Shown here in pieces: positions 24,510 to 34,376 of a stretch of 55,367 bases of DNA. Within the stretch, counting starts at the first letter, position 1. Each line of letters begins with the position of its first letter. Source of the DNA: Klebsiella pneumoniae (lineage in GTDB: Bacteria; Pseudomonadota; Gammaproteobacteria; Ga0077536); contig CAMCQE010000009.1 of assembly GCA_945876945.1 (NCBI GenBank), forward strand, positions 1 through 55,367. The letters run 5' to 3'. The position numbers and the translations under genes were made by a program. Under the pieces are notes generated by a model. It worked only from the letters and a program-made list of their open reading frames with translations. It was not told the origin of the DNA and made no database searches.

Positions 24510-24732
24510 GAAGTCTTAAAACCAGCCGAATTATTTTCGCTGCAATGCAAAAATAACTCGGGCTTGTCGGGAGGTGGTCTGTTATCCTCCGCCCGCTGCC
24601 CGAACTCCAGTCTTCGCGGCCGCGGCCATTCAGGCCTTTTTCATCCGTTACATTCGATCTGCCTGCCCTTACGACTGGCGTCATGGGTTCCCGTTGGCGA
24701 CAGGCTTATCACGTTTTTTGCTCTGGAGACTC
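24510..24732 (+). promoter_or_regulatory. Leader region of rhlE with AT-rich palindrome
   Basis: There is no gene in this gap. An inverted repeat with one mismatch spans 24526-24561 (CCGA-A-TTATTTT and AAAATAA-C-TCGG, 12-nt loop), unusually AT-rich for this window. It may be an operator or a structured RNA leader of the helicase gene. GGAG lies 5 nt before the ATG at 24733. Cold-shock helicase genes often have long structured leaders; the link here is inference. Confidence 0.4.
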
Positions 24733-26229
24733 ATGTCTGATTTTGCTGCCCTCGGGTTACCCGAGGACCTTCTGCGTGCCGTGACCGAACGCGGCTACAC
24801 CGTCCCCACTCCGGTTCAGGCGCAAGCCATCCCCATCATCCTCGGGCTGCGCGATGTGATCGCCGGCGCCCAGACCGGCACCGGAAAAACCGCCGCCTTC
24901 GTCCTGCCCTTGCTGGCGCGACTCGGCACCCAATCGACGGGCCCCGCCCGCCGTCCGCCGCGTGCGCTGGTGCTCACGCCCACCCGCGAACTCGCCGCGC
25001 AGGTCGAAGAAAGCGTGCAGCACTACGGCAAATACTGCCGGCTCCGCTCGCTGGTGATGTTTGGCGGTGTGGGGATCAATCCCCAAATCGACGGCCTGCG
25101 CCGTGGCGTCGATATTCTGGTCTCCACCCCCGGCCGCTTGCTGGACCATGTCGGTCAGCGCACCGTTGACTTGTCGGCGGTCGAAATCCTCGTCCTTGAT
25201 GAAGCCGACCGCATGCTCGACATGGGCTTTATCCGCGACATCCGCCGCATCATCGCGGTGCTGCCGAAGGTGCGTCAGAACCTGCTGTTCTCAGCCACTT
25301 TCCCACCGGAAATTCGGGAACTGGCGGCGTCGCTGATGCGCAACCCGGCGCAGATTGAAATCGCGCCGCAGGGCACGACGGCCGAGCGCATCGCGCAGCA
25401 AATCATCGTCTGCGACCGTGGCCGGAAAAAGGAACTGCTGGTGCATCTCTTCCAGACCCGGCAATGGCAGCAGGCGCTGGTGTTTACCCGCACCAAACAC
25501 CTCGCCAACCGACTGGCCGAGCAGCTCGATTCCCAGGGGATCAGCGCGATGGCCATCCACGGCAACAAGAGCCAGACCGCGCGCACCAAGGCGCTGTTTG
25601 AGTTCAAGAACGGCCGCTTGCAGGCGCTGGTCGCCACCGATATCGCCGCCCGCGGCATCGACATCAGCGAGCTCCCTATCGTGGTGAACTACGAATTGCC
25701 CATGGTCGCGGAAGACTATGTGCACCGCATTGGCCGCACCGCGCGTGCCGGTGCCAGCGGAGCGGCATTCTCCTTGGTCTGTGTCGATGAATACCGCTTG
25801 CTGGAAAGCATCGAACGCCTGACGCGTCAGCGCTTCACGCGAGAGAAGGAAGAAGGCTTTGAACCCGATCCGTCGGCCAAGCCGCAACCGATTGAAACCG
25901 GTCGTGGGCAGCAGCGCGGCCCGCGTGGCTCCTCGGGCAGCGGCGGCAACGATGCCGTGCGCAGAAACGATGGCAACCGCCGTCCGTCGCCCGGTAACGA
26001 AGCGCCACGTCGCTCGGGTCCGGTGCCAGAGGGGAATCGCCGCAGCGGACCGGCGCCCGATGGCAATCGCCGTGCAGCCCCCGCCGGCGACGCGCAACGT
26101 CGCGCGCCCGTCGACGGCAATCGCCGCGGTGGTAATGCTGGTGGTAATGGTGGCAATGCCAACGGCAACACCGGCGGTAATGGCAACGGCAACACCGGCA
26201 ATTATCAGCAGCGCCAGCGTGGTCGCTAA
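24733..26229 (+). CDS. rhlE: DEAD-box RNA helicase RhlE
   Basis: 498 aa. DEAD-box motifs in order: Q motif (TPVQAQAIP), [10 protein letters not shown] (46-53), Ia [48 protein letters not shown] and [12 protein letters not shown]. The core ends near residue 370. The tail of about 120 residues is a low-complexity basic region with repeated GNRR units and a Gly-Asn-rich end, an RNA-binding extension as in RhlE proteins. Role: unwinding of RNA duplexes in ribosome assembly and RNA decay. The frame is open upstream to 24574, but GGAG and family homology favour the ATG at 24733. Confidence 0.95.
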   Translation: MSDFAALGLPEDLLRAVTERGYTVPTPVQAQAIPIILGLRDVIAGAQTGTGKTAAFVLPLLARLGTQSTGPARRPPRALVLTPTRELAAQVEESVQHYGKYCRLRSLVMFGGVGINPQIDGLRRGVDILVSTPGRLLDHVGQRTVDLSAVEILVLDEADRMLDMGFIRDIRRIIAVLPKVRQNLLFSATFPPEIRELAASLMRNPAQIEIAPQGTTAERIAQQIIVCDRGRKKELLVHLFQTRQWQQALVFTRTKHLANRLAEQLDSQGISAMAIHGNKSQTARTKALFEFKNGRLQALVATDIAARGIDISELPIVVNYELPMVAEDYVHRIGRTARAGASGAAFSLVCVDEYRLLESIERLTRQRFTREKEEGFEPDPSAKPQPIETGRGQQRGPRGSSGSGGNDAVRRNDGNRRPSPGNEAPRRSGPVPEGNRRSGPAPDGNRRAAPAGDAQRRAPVDGNRRGGNAGGNGGNANGNTGGNGNGNTGNYQQRQRGR

Positions 26230-26251
26230 GACCGGTCGTTAGCGCTGGCGG

Positions 26252-26284
26252 GCAAGCTCGCGGACTGCAGGTTCGCGAGCTTGC
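26252..26284 (+). terminator. Perfect 11-bp hairpin after rhlE
   Basis: GCAAGCTCGCG (26252-26262) and CGCGAGCTTGC (26274-26284) with an 11-nt loop, 22 nt past the rhlE stop codon and before the convergent gene ending at 26353. There is no U-run; it is probably a bidirectional transcription end or mRNA-stabilising stem. Confidence 0.55.
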
Positions 26285-26352
26285 GCGGGGCATCAGGCGG
26301 TCAACGCCGCAGTCCTGTTCAGGCCTCCTCGCTCAGCGTGGCCGCTCTCTCA

Positions 26353-27675
26353 TCAACCGCCCGCCAACTCGTCGCCCTCGGCATGGCTATCGGGCAGGCG
26401 AGTCACCAGCACCTTGTCGATCCGCGGCCCGTCCATGTCGATCACTTCAAACAGGTGGCCGTCGAACTGAATCCGCTCGCCCTCTTCTGGCAGGCGCTCG
26501 AACTGCCACAGCAGAAAGCCGGCAAGGCTGTCGAAACTGCGATCGACGGGTAAGGACACCAGCCCAAGTCGGTCGGAGACGATGTCGATCAGCATGGTGC
26601 CGTCGATCAGCCAGGAGGCGTCGTCACGCGCGCGCATCGTGGGCTCCTCGGGGTCGAATTCACCCAAGTCACCAAGGATGGCTTTGAGCACGTCGGTAAT
26701 CGTGACAATTCCCGCCACTTCGTCCGCGTCGTCCACCACCAGCAAGAGGTGCGCGCTGGTATTACGGATGAGCTGCAGCGCCTCGGTGGCCGGCAAATCG
26801 AGCCCCACCCGTGGCGGTTGACAGAGAATGCGGTCGAAATCGACCGGCCCGGCGCCCAGTTTCTGGCTGAGCAGATCCTTTGCCTGTAACACGCCCACCA
26901 CCCGCGGGGGCGCGCCACGCTCGGCAATGATGCGGGTGTGATTGGTGGCTTCCACCGCCTGCCAGATGTCCTCGGACGAGGCATCGAGACTCACCGTCGC
27001 CAGATCTTCGCGCGCGGTCATGATGAGTTCAGCCCGGCGGTCGGCCAGCCGCATCACGCCGCTCAGCATTTCTTTTTCAAACTGCTTTAGCACGCCGGCC
27101 TGCGCGCCTTCATGAATGGCCGCGCGGACTTCTTCTTCGGTAATCGCCTGCGAGGATGAATCGCCGGCGCCCGCGAGCCGCAGCACGAAGCCCGAAGCCA
27201 CATCGAGAATGCGCACCGCAGGCCGCGCCACCCGTAGCAGCCAGCGCAAGGCGGGCGCCACCGCCACCGCGATGCGCTCCGGCTGGCGCAGCGCCAGCTG
27301 CTTGGGCACCAGTTCGCCAATGACGATCGATAGCAGCGTGATGGCCATCACGACCAGTGTCATTGCTACCGCTTCTCCGTGCGGGGCGATCAAGGGCACG
27401 CGGTCAAGGATCCGGCCAATTTCCTCCGCCAAGGTCGCGCCGCCGACCGCACCGGCGAGCACGCCGATGAGCGTAATGCCGACCTGAATGGTCGACAGAA
27501 AGCTGGTGGTGTCCTCTGCCAGCGCCAACGCAATCCGGGCCCCGCGCGAGCCGCGGTCGGCCAGCAGTTTGAGGCGAGGTTTGCTCGAAGAGACCACCGC
27601 CAGCTCTGCCATCGCGAGCATGCCGTTAAGCACGATTAGCAGGAAAACGGTAAGTGCCTGAAACCAGATCACCAC
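26353..27675 (-). CDS. CNNM/CorC-type membrane protein (DUF21-CBS-CorC)
   Basis: 440 aa. The N-terminal DUF21 transmembrane domain (about residues 1-190; IWFQALTVFLLIVLNGMLAMAELA, FLSTIQVGITLIGVLAGAVGG) is followed by a pair of CBS domains and a C-terminal CorC_HlyC domain (DDASWLIDGTMLIDIVSDRLGL, GERIQFDGHLFEVIDMDG). Such proteins are inner-membrane, probably Mg2+/Co2+ efflux or homeostasis factors. The start is a GTG at 27675 (or 27672): the preceding TGAGGCG acts both as stop codon of the panE-like gene and as ribosome-binding site. The frame continues upstream but overlaps that gene. Confidence 0.88.
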   Translation of the reverse strand: MVIWFQALTVFLLIVLNGMLAMAELAVVSSSKPRLKLLADRGSRGARIALALAEDTTSFLSTIQVGITLIGVLAGAVGGATLAEEIGRILDRVPLIAPHGEAVAMTLVVMAITLLSIVIGELVPKQLALRQPERIAVAVAPALRWLLRVARPAVRILDVASGFVLRLAGAGDSSSQAITEEEVRAAIHEGAQAGVLKQFEKEMLSGVMRLADRRAELIMTAREDLATVSLDASSEDIWQAVEATNHTRIIAERGAPPRVVGVLQAKDLLSQKLGAGPVDFDRILCQPPRVGLDLPATEALQLIRNTSAHLLLVVDDADEVAGIVTITDVLKAILGDLGEFDPEEPTMRARDDASWLIDGTMLIDIVSDRLGLVSLPVDRSFDSLAGFLLWQFERLPEEGERIQFDGHLFEVIDMDGPRIDKVLVTRLPDSHAEGDELAGG

Positions 27676-27685
27676 GGGTGTCGCC

Positions 27686-28654
27686 TCATCCTGCCGCCAG
27701 ATGCGCCCGGTGCACGCTGATGGCGAGGCGATAACAAAGTTCGAGCGTCGGCATGGTGAGTCCCAGCTCACGGCCCAGCCGGAGCCCGTAGCCGGCAGTC
27801 TCTTCCACTTCCAGTGCGCGACCCCGCTCAACGTCCTGCAGGCTCGACATCCGATGACCTGGCGCGGTGCGGGCAAAGGTCGCGCCCAGTTCGCGGACGA
27901 TGGCGACCGCCTCGTCTTCACTGCCGGCGAGGATGCTGCGGGCGGGCACTGGAGATTGATCGCGCAAGGCGATTCCACGCGCCGCAGCCAGCGCGCCCAT
28001 TTCGCGGGTGATGCGGGCCACCACGCGGGCGCTGTCCGGGTCGGCGAGATAGGCCGCTGTGCCCTGACGGGTCAACACCGCCATCAACATCAGCGCCACC
28101 CAGCCCACATACTTCGACCAAATGACCTCGTTAATGGCCGGCGACTGACGCGTGACGATGCCGGCCGCATCGAGCGCCGCCGCCACTGCCGCCACTCGCG
28201 CGGACTCGCCGCCCTGCAATTCGCCCAGATGAAGGCACACATTGCGGGTAAACAGCACCGTGCCGTCATCGCAGAGTTCGCCGCTGAAATCCGCCATCGC
28301 GCCCAACACGCAGGCGGGGTCAAACGCGGCGGAGAGCGCGTCTTCTTTCATGACGCCATTCTGCACCGAGCATGCGAGCCTCGGCCTGAGGCCGGACAAG
28401 GGCTGGAGCGCCGCGTGGGTATCGAAGGTTTTAACGGTGTTGATGAAGAGATCGGTTGCCGTGAGCGTGGCCGGATCGGTGACCACCTCGCAGGGCAGAT
28501 TCAACTCGGTCAAGCCTCGAATCTGCAGCCCGAGCTCACGCAAGGCGAGCGCGCGCTGGCCGCGCGCGACCAGCGCCACCTGGTGGCCGGCCTGCAACAG
28601 ATGGGCGGCCAGAATGCTGCCCAGCGCGCCCCCTCCCAGAATTACACAATGCAT
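27686..28654 (-). CDS. 2-dehydropantoate 2-reductase (PanE/ApbA family)
   Basis: 322 aa. The N-terminal Rossmann domain opens MHCVILGGGALGS (NADPH loop GGGALG) and the C-terminal helical domain contains the family region VIWSKYVGWVALMLMAVLTRQG with the active-site Lys. Reduces ketopantoate to pantoate in CoA biosynthesis; many paralogues act on other 2-oxo acids, so no symbol is given. It is 10 nt upstream of the CorC-type gene and shares its transcript. Confidence 0.88.
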   Translation of the reverse strand: MHCVILGGGALGSILAAHLLQAGHQVALVARGQRALALRELGLQIRGLTELNLPCEVVTDPATLTATDLFINTVKTFDTHAALQPLSGLRPRLACSVQNGVMKEDALSAAFDPACVLGAMADFSGELCDDGTVLFTRNVCLHLGELQGGESARVAAVAAALDAAGIVTRQSPAINEVIWSKYVGWVALMLMAVLTRQGTAAYLADPDSARVVARITREMGALAAARGIALRDQSPVPARSILAGSEDEAVAIVRELGATFARTAPGHRMSSLQDVERGRALEVEETAGYGLRLGRELGLTMPTLELCYRLAISVHRAHLAAG

Positions 28655-28902
28655 GCTTGCCTCAGCGAGTTAGACCGTTGCCCTGCATCGCCCATGGAAT
28701 GGGCTGCGATGGGAACCGGCAAAGTGGATAGGTGGGCGTGCAGACCATTGCGAGCTGCAAGGTGACGCTTAAGCGGCGGTCAAAGGGAGCGGCAAAGACA
28801 ACGTGCGGCTTCAAAAGGGTGGTCTGCTGGAGGCTTCGTCGCACTATACTCGACCTCTCTGAGCTGTTGATAAACCCGACCCAATCCTGCGGGAGTCTGA
28901 AG

Positions 28903-30984
28903 ATGGGAATCGCCCCCGAGTTACACCACAGCGCCTGTCCCCACGATTGCCCGTCGACGTGTTCGCTGGTGGTAGAAAAGCTCGAGGGCGAGCGCATTGG
29001 CAAAGTGCGCGGCGATCATGACAACCCCTACACGGCCGGTGTGATCTGCAGCAAGGTGGCGCGCTACGCCGAGCGGATCCATCACCCCGACCGCCTGTTG
29101 TATCCCCAAAAACGGACCGGCCCGCGCGGCCGTGGTCAGTTCGAGCGCATCAGCTGGGACGAGGCGCTGGATGAAGTCGCCGCCAAACTGCTCGCTGCCG
29201 AAGAACGCTATGGGCCAGCAACCGTCTGGCCCTATTTCTACGCCGGCACGATGGGCCTTGTGATGCGCGATGGCATCAATCGCTTGCGGCATGCCAAGCG
29301 TTATTCCGGCCAATACTCCACGATTTGTACCACGCTGGCCTGGAGCGGCTGGCTTGCCGGCGCCGGGCGTCTCTCCGGTACCGATCCGCGCGAAATGGTC
29401 GACAGCGATGTGGTGGTGATCTGGGGCACCAATGCGGCCAGCACCCAGGTCAACGTGATGACCCACGCGCTGCGCGCGCGCCGCGAGCGCGGGGCGAGGC
29501 TGGTGGTGGTCGATACCTATCGCAATGCGACGGCCGAACAGGCCGATCTTTTCCTTAACGTGAAACCGGGCACCGATGCCGCGCTCGCGTGTGGCGTGAT
29601 GCATGTGCTGTTCCGCGATGGTCTGGCCGACCGGGTTTATCTCGAGCGCTATGCGCGCGGCACGGCGGCACTCGAAGCGCACCTCGCCACCAAAACGCCG
29701 GCGTGGGCCAGCGCTATCTGCGGCGTACCGGTCGAGCAGATTGAAACCTTCGCCCAGTGGGTGGGCCAGCATCCGCGGAGCTTTTTCCGGCTGGGCTACG
29801 GCTTTGCGCGGCAACGTAACGGTGCGGTGAACATGCACGCGGCCTCATGCATCCCCGTCATCACGGGGGCCTGGCAGCATCCCGGTGGCGGCGCCTTCCA
29901 CAACAACGGGGCGATTTTCCACTGGAATCGCACGCTAATCGACGGCCTCGACGTGCGGGACGCGAGCGTGCGCCAACTCGATCAATCGCGCATCGGTCCG
30001 GTGTTAACCGGCGACCCGCGCGATTTGGGCGACGGCCCACCGGTCACCGCGCTGTTCATTCAGAACACTAATCCGATGGCCGTCGCGCCGGAGTTGAATC
30101 TGGTGCATCAGGGCTTTAATCGTGAAGACCTGTTCATCTGCGTGCATGAGCAGTTCATGACCGAAACCGCCGCGATGGCTGACATTGTGTTGCCCGCCAC
30201 CATGTTTCTTGAGCACGACGATATTTATCAGGCCGGCGGGCAGCAGACCATTCAGTTCGGCCCCAAGGTGGTCGAAGCGCCGGGCGAGTGCCGGAGTAAT
30301 CACGAAGTCATCTGCGCGCTGGCAGCCCGGCTTGGCGCATCGCATCGCGGGTTTGAAATGAGTCCCCGCGAGATCGTGGACTGGACGCTGCGCGAATCGG
30401 GCTGGGGCGATTTGGCGGCGCTCGAAGCCCGCCGGTTTATCGATGCGCAACCGGCCTTCGAAACCGCCCACTTTCTGGAAGGCTTCGGCCACAGCGACCG
30501 CCGGTTCCATTTCGATCCAGATTGGGCGCCGCTGGGGCCTGCGCAGTTTGGTCCAGGTCTGGCGCCGCCTTCGTTGCCCGATTACTGGCCGGTGATCGAA
30601 GAAGCCACGCCCGAGCATCCGTTCCGGCTGGTGACCGCGCCGGCGCGGCATTTTCTCAATACCAGTTTTACCGAAAGCCCCACCTCACTGCGGCGCGAAG
30701 CACGCCCGACCGTGATGGTGCATCCAGAGGACGCGCGCCAGCAGGGCATTAGCGAAGACCAACTGGTGCGACTCAGTAACCCGCGCGGCACCGTGCTCCT
30801 GCATGCGACGCTCTTCGACGGCCTGCAGCGTGGCGTGGTGATTGTGGAAAGCATCTGGCCCAACGCGGCGTTTGTGGGTGGCATTGGCATCAATGCGCTG
30901 ACCGGTGCGGATCCGGGTGCACCGATCGGCGGCGCCGCCTTTCACGATAATCGCGTGCGCATGGAAGCCGTCGCACACCCCTAG
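28903..30984 (+). CDS. Molybdopterin oxidoreductase (formate dehydrogenase/DMSO reductase superfamily)
   Basis: 693 aa. An N-terminal [4Fe-4S] motif (Cys12, Cys16, Cys20, Cys49) is followed by the bis-MGD domains (WDEALDEVA, VVIWGTNAASTQ, LFIQNTNPMAVAPE, MTETAAMADIVLPATMFLEHDD) and the C-terminal molydopterin-binding beta domain (VMVHPEDARQQGISEDQLVRLSN). Cys142 in STICTTLAWSG aligns by spacing with the Mo ligand of formate dehydrogenases. No Tat signal, so cytoplasmic. Substrate unknown. The ATG at 28903 has GGGAG upstream. It is followed after 41 nt by a Rieske oxygenase gene. Confidence 0.9.
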   Translation: MGIAPELHHSACPHDCPSTCSLVVEKLEGERIGKVRGDHDNPYTAGVICSKVARYAERIHHPDRLLYPQKRTGPRGRGQFERISWDEALDEVAAKLLAAEERYGPATVWPYFYAGTMGLVMRDGINRLRHAKRYSGQYSTICTTLAWSGWLAGAGRLSGTDPREMVDSDVVVIWGTNAASTQVNVMTHALRARRERGARLVVVDTYRNATAEQADLFLNVKPGTDAALACGVMHVLFRDGLADRVYLERYARGTAALEAHLATKTPAWASAICGVPVEQIETFAQWVGQHPRSFFRLGYGFARQRNGAVNMHAASCIPVITGAWQHPGGGAFHNNGAIFHWNRTLIDGLDVRDASVRQLDQSRIGPVLTGDPRDLGDGPPVTALFIQNTNPMAVAPELNLVHQGFNREDLFICVHEQFMTETAAMADIVLPATMFLEHDDIYQAGGQQTIQFGPKVVEAPGECRSNHEVICALAARLGASHRGFEMSPREIVDWTLRESGWGDLAALEARRFIDAQPAFETAHFLEGFGHSDRRFHFDPDWAPLGPAQFGPGLAPPSLPDYWPVIEEATPEHPFRLVTAPARHFLNTSFTESPTSLRREARPTVMVHPEDARQQGISEDQLVRLSNPRGTVLLHATLFDGLQRGVVIVESIWPNAAFVGGIGINALTGADPGAPIGGAAFHDNRVRMEAVAHP

Positions 30985-31025
30985 GACCGCCCTCTTCAAG
31001 CGCCGCGCATTACGCAGGAACCTTC

Positions 31026-32168
31026 ATGGAAAAAGCAGCCCAACTGGCCTTGGCCGACCGCCTCCTCGATTACATTGATCGCCAGACCCTGCAGCTTAGC
31101 GATAAGGTGTATCGCCAAGCGGTCGCCGAATACACCGACGAGCCGCAGGCCACGCGCGAGCGCACACAACTGTTCCGCAGCCGGCCGCTGTGCGTCGGGC
31201 TGAGTGGCGATCTCCCCACCCCGGGCTACCAGCTGACGCACGACGCCAGCGGCCTGCCCTTGCTGCTCACCCGCCAGCAGGACGGCAGCTTCAAGGCTTT
31301 TCTCAACGTGTGTCGTCATCGGGGGGCGCGTGTGGCCGAAGGCGCGGGCGAGAGCCGCGGCTTCGTCTGCCCCTATCACGCCTGGCGCTACGGTCTGGAC
31401 GGGCGACTGGTCAGTCGGCCAGAAGAAGCATCGTTCGACGCCTGTCCTCGCGATGACCACGCGCTCACACCGTTGGCGGTAGAGGAGCGCCACGGCGTGC
31501 TGTGGGTGCATCCGACGCCCGGCGAGGCGCTGGTCTTCGGCGAGGAATTCGCGCCGCTGGAAGCCGAGCTTGCGGGCTATTCACTGGCCGGCTTTCATCC
31601 TTTCGCCACCCGCGAGCTGCGCCGTGACATGAACTGGAAGCTCGCGCTGGATACCTTCCTTGAGTCTTATCACTTCTGCGTGCTGCATAAGGATTCAATT
31701 TGCGGGATTTTTCATCACAACCTCGCCACCTTCGATACCTTCGGCGCGCACTTCAGGCTGGTCACGCCGCGCCGAACCATCGCCAAACTGCGCGAGCAGC
31801 CGCGTGAAGACTGGAACCTGCTGCCGCACCTCGTGGTGATTTATGTGCTGTTCCCCAACACCGTGCTGGTCTGGCAGGGCGCGCAGGTTGAAATCTGGCA
31901 GATCTTTCCTGATAGCAAAGACCCAAGCCGCTCGGTCTTGCGCCTGACGCTCTACGCGCCGGAACCGGCGGTCAGCGACAAAGCCCGCCAACACTGGCAG
32001 CGCAATCTGGATCTGGTGCTCCACGTGGTGGAAAACGAAGACTTCCCGCTGGGCGAAGGCATCCAGCGAAGTTTTTCCTCGGGCGCCCAGTCGCACATTG
32101 TCTTTGGACTCAACGAGGCCGCGCTCAGTCACTTTCATGCGGCAATCACCGCGGCGACCCAAAGCTAG
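31026..32168 (+). CDS. Rieske ring-hydroxylating oxygenase, alpha subunit
   Basis: 380 aa. The N-terminal Rieske [2Fe-2S] domain has Cys96, His98, Cys115 and His118 (CRHRG and CPYHAW). The catalytic domain carries the mononuclear iron motif NWKLALDTFLESYHFCVLH with His216 and His221, and a downstream Asp in the ENEDFPLGEGIQ region. Expected to hydroxylate or demethylate an aromatic or related compound using O2. No reductase, ferredoxin or beta subunit gene is adjacent, so it depends on partners elsewhere. AGGAA lies just before the ATG. Confidence 0.92.
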   Translation: MEKAAQLALADRLLDYIDRQTLQLSDKVYRQAVAEYTDEPQATRERTQLFRSRPLCVGLSGDLPTPGYQLTHDASGLPLLLTRQQDGSFKAFLNVCRHRGARVAEGAGESRGFVCPYHAWRYGLDGRLVSRPEEASFDACPRDDHALTPLAVEERHGVLWVHPTPGEALVFGEEFAPLEAELAGYSLAGFHPFATRELRRDMNWKLALDTFLESYHFCVLHKDSICGIFHHNLATFDTFGAHFRLVTPRRTIAKLREQPREDWNLLPHLVVIYVLFPNTVLVWQGAQVEIWQIFPDSKDPSRSVLRLTLYAPEPAVSDKARQHWQRNLDLVLHVVENEDFPLGEGIQRSFSSGAQSHIVFGLNEAALSHFHAAITAATQS

Positions 32169-32249
32169 GCCATGTCGGGCACTACATCCCCCACAAGTTT
32201 CAGGGCCGAGCGCCGCTACGGGCAATGATGTCAATGCCACTAACACTTC

Positions 32250-34373
32250 ATGCGTGAGACCGAATTTCCACTGGTGCTGATCGTGGACGACGATCCGATG
32301 GTGCGCTTTCTGGCCGGCGAGGCCTTGCGTACGCGCGGATTCCGGCTAGTAGAAACGGCCAACGGTGAAGAGGCGCTGCGACTGATTCAGGAACTCGGCC
32401 CGGACCTTATCCTGCTGGATGTGATGATGCCGGGCATTGACGGCTTCACCACCTGTTCCCGACTCCGGGTGCTGCCGAAGGGGCAGCATATTCCGGTACT
32501 GATGATGACCGGTCTGGAAGATGCCGCCTCGATCCAGCACGCCTATCAGGTAGGCGCCACCGACTTCATCACCAAACCCATTAACTTTGGGCTGGTGGAG
32601 TTCCGCCTCGCGTACATGATGCGGGCCAAAATCACCAGCGATGAACTTCGTCAGAGTGAAGCAATGCTTTACTCGGCCCAGCGGCTGGCCCACATGGGGC
32701 ATTTCGTGATGGGGAGCGACCAGCGCTTTAGCGTCTGGAATTCTCAAACTCAGGCGGTGCTCGGTCTGGAGCAAGAACCGAACATCACCACGCTGCCCGA
32801 GCTCTTGCAGTACATTCGGGCAGAAGACCGCGAACCCGTTGCGCAGGCGCTTGCGAATCCCGTCGGGGATTTGTCGATTCCACCACTGGAATATCGCATC
32901 CAGTTAACGCACGGACCGACGCGCACGATTGTTCAGCACAGTCGGGTGCAAACCGATGAATTTGGGGTTCGCGTCATCGGCACGGTGCAAGACATCAGTG
33001 AGCGCCGGCAAGCCGAACGCACCATTCATCAACTGGCTTATTTTGATCAGATTACCGGCTTGCCCAATCGCATTCAGATTGAGCAACGCCTGTCAGACCT
33101 GACCCGCGCAGCAGAAACAAACGGCGTTCAGCTGGCAGTGATCTCGCTCGACCTCGACCACTTCCAGCGCGTCAACGATACCTTCGGTCACGAACTCGGC
33201 AACGAACTCCTGCGCGGCGTATCGCGTCGACTCATCCAATGCCTGCGGCTGCTGTATCGACAGCATGAGATTGAAACGCAGCCGGCCGAGATGGTGGCCC
33301 GCAACGGTGGCGATGAGTTCTGCCTGTTGTTGACCGGGATCGCTTCGCGCGAAGCGCTCACAGGGTTCACAGCACTGCTCCGTCAGACGCTGCGGCGCCC
33401 GTTCGCGCTGAAAGACGAGGAAGTGGTGATTACGGCCAGCATGGGCACCGCAATTTACCCTGACGACGGCCGGGAACCCGATGTGCTGCTCCGTCACGCG
33501 GATATCGCGCTCTACCACGCCAAGCAACATGGGCGTGATTGCAACGAGTTCTTTGATTCCAGCTTGAACCAACGCATGCAGGCTCGTCTGTCGCTCGAAA
33601 ACAGCCTGCGACAAGCGCTGGGAACGCAGCAGCTTTCCCTGCATTACCAACCCAAGGTCAACACCGAAACCGGCGCGTTGACGGGGATGGAGGCACTGGT
33701 GCGCTGGGAGCACCCCACGCTGGGCCGGATTCCGCCTTCGGACTTTATCCCCGTTGCTGAAGAAAGCAGCCTCATCCTGCCGCTGGGCGAATGGATTCTG
33801 GGTGAGGCCTGTCGACAAACCGCCCGCTGGGCTGCCAGCGGACTCAGGGATTTGGTGTGCGCGGTGAACCTCTCTGCCTTGCAGTTAAGGCAGGCCGATT
33901 TCACCCAGGTGGTCGCGCGCACGCTGACTGCCGCCGGCCTGCCTGCCTCCTGCCTCCAACTCGAATTGACCGAAAGTGTGCTGATGGAAAACAGCGAGCA
34001 CATCCGGCTGCTCGAGGCTTTGAAAGACCTTGGCATCACCCTCGCGGTTGACGACTTTGGCACGGGCTATTCCTCGCTCAGCTACCTCACCCGCCTGCCC
34101 ATTGATGTGTTGAAAATCGACCAGTCGTTTGTGCGCGAACTGCGCGACGACGGCTCAGACAACGCGATTGTCTCCGCGGTGATCGCCATGGGGCACAGCC
34201 TCGGTCTGAAAATTGTCGCTGAAGGCGTTGAAGGCGCAGAGCAAGTAGGCTTCTTGCGCCGGCATCGGTGCGACGAATTGCAGGGCTACCATTTCAGCAA
34301 GCCCCTGCCCGCAGCTCAATTCGAGGCTTGGGCGCTTGCCCATCAACAATCACCTATCGCGGGAGCAGCCTGA
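32250..34373 (+). CDS. Response regulator with PAS-like, GGDEF and EAL domains
   Basis: 707 aa. Receiver (7-125) with Asp13, Asp14, phospho-acceptor Asp57, Thr87 and Lys109, all intact. A PAS-like segment lies at about 140-255 (RLAHMGHFVM, VRVIGTVQDISERR). The GGDEF domain has NGGDEF (352-357), so cyclase activity is possible. The EAL domain has MEALVRW (480-486), ELTESVL, DDFGTGYSSL and KIDQSF, so phosphodiesterase activity is possible. It sets c-di-GMP in response to phosphorylation, most likely by the hybrid kinase encoded next. Confidence 0.95.
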   Translation: MRETEFPLVLIVDDDPMVRFLAGEALRTRGFRLVETANGEEALRLIQELGPDLILLDVMMPGIDGFTTCSRLRVLPKGQHIPVLMMTGLEDAASIQHAYQVGATDFITKPINFGLVEFRLAYMMRAKITSDELRQSEAMLYSAQRLAHMGHFVMGSDQRFSVWNSQTQAVLGLEQEPNITTLPELLQYIRAEDREPVAQALANPVGDLSIPPLEYRIQLTHGPTRTIVQHSRVQTDEFGVRVIGTVQDISERRQAERTIHQLAYFDQITGLPNRIQIEQRLSDLTRAAETNGVQLAVISLDLDHFQRVNDTFGHELGNELLRGVSRRLIQCLRLLYRQHEIETQPAEMVARNGGDEFCLLLTGIASREALTGFTALLRQTLRRPFALKDEEVVITASMGTAIYPDDGREPDVLLRHADIALYHAKQHGRDCNEFFDSSLNQRMQARLSLENSLRQALGTQQLSLHYQPKVNTETGALTGMEALVRWEHPTLGRIPPSDFIPVAEESSLILPLGEWILGEACRQTARWAASGLRDLVCAVNLSALQLRQADFTQVVARTLTAAGLPASCLQLELTESVLMENSEHIRLLEALKDLGITLAVDDFGTGYSSLSYLTRLPIDVLKIDQSFVRELRDDGSDNAIVSAVIAMGHSLGLKIVAEGVEGAEQVGFLRRHRCDELQGYHFSKPLPAAQFEAWALAHQQSPIAGAA

Positions 34374-34376
34374 GTG

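Noticed and set aside
27701-28765. 354-codon plus-strand frame antisense to the panE-like gene
   Set aside because: Shadow of a clear coding gene in GC-rich DNA: His/Arg-rich, no recognised motif, no ribosome-binding site.
28903-30984. Selenocysteine in the molybdopterin enzyme
   Set aside because: No in-frame UGA; the Mo-ligand position reads Cys142.
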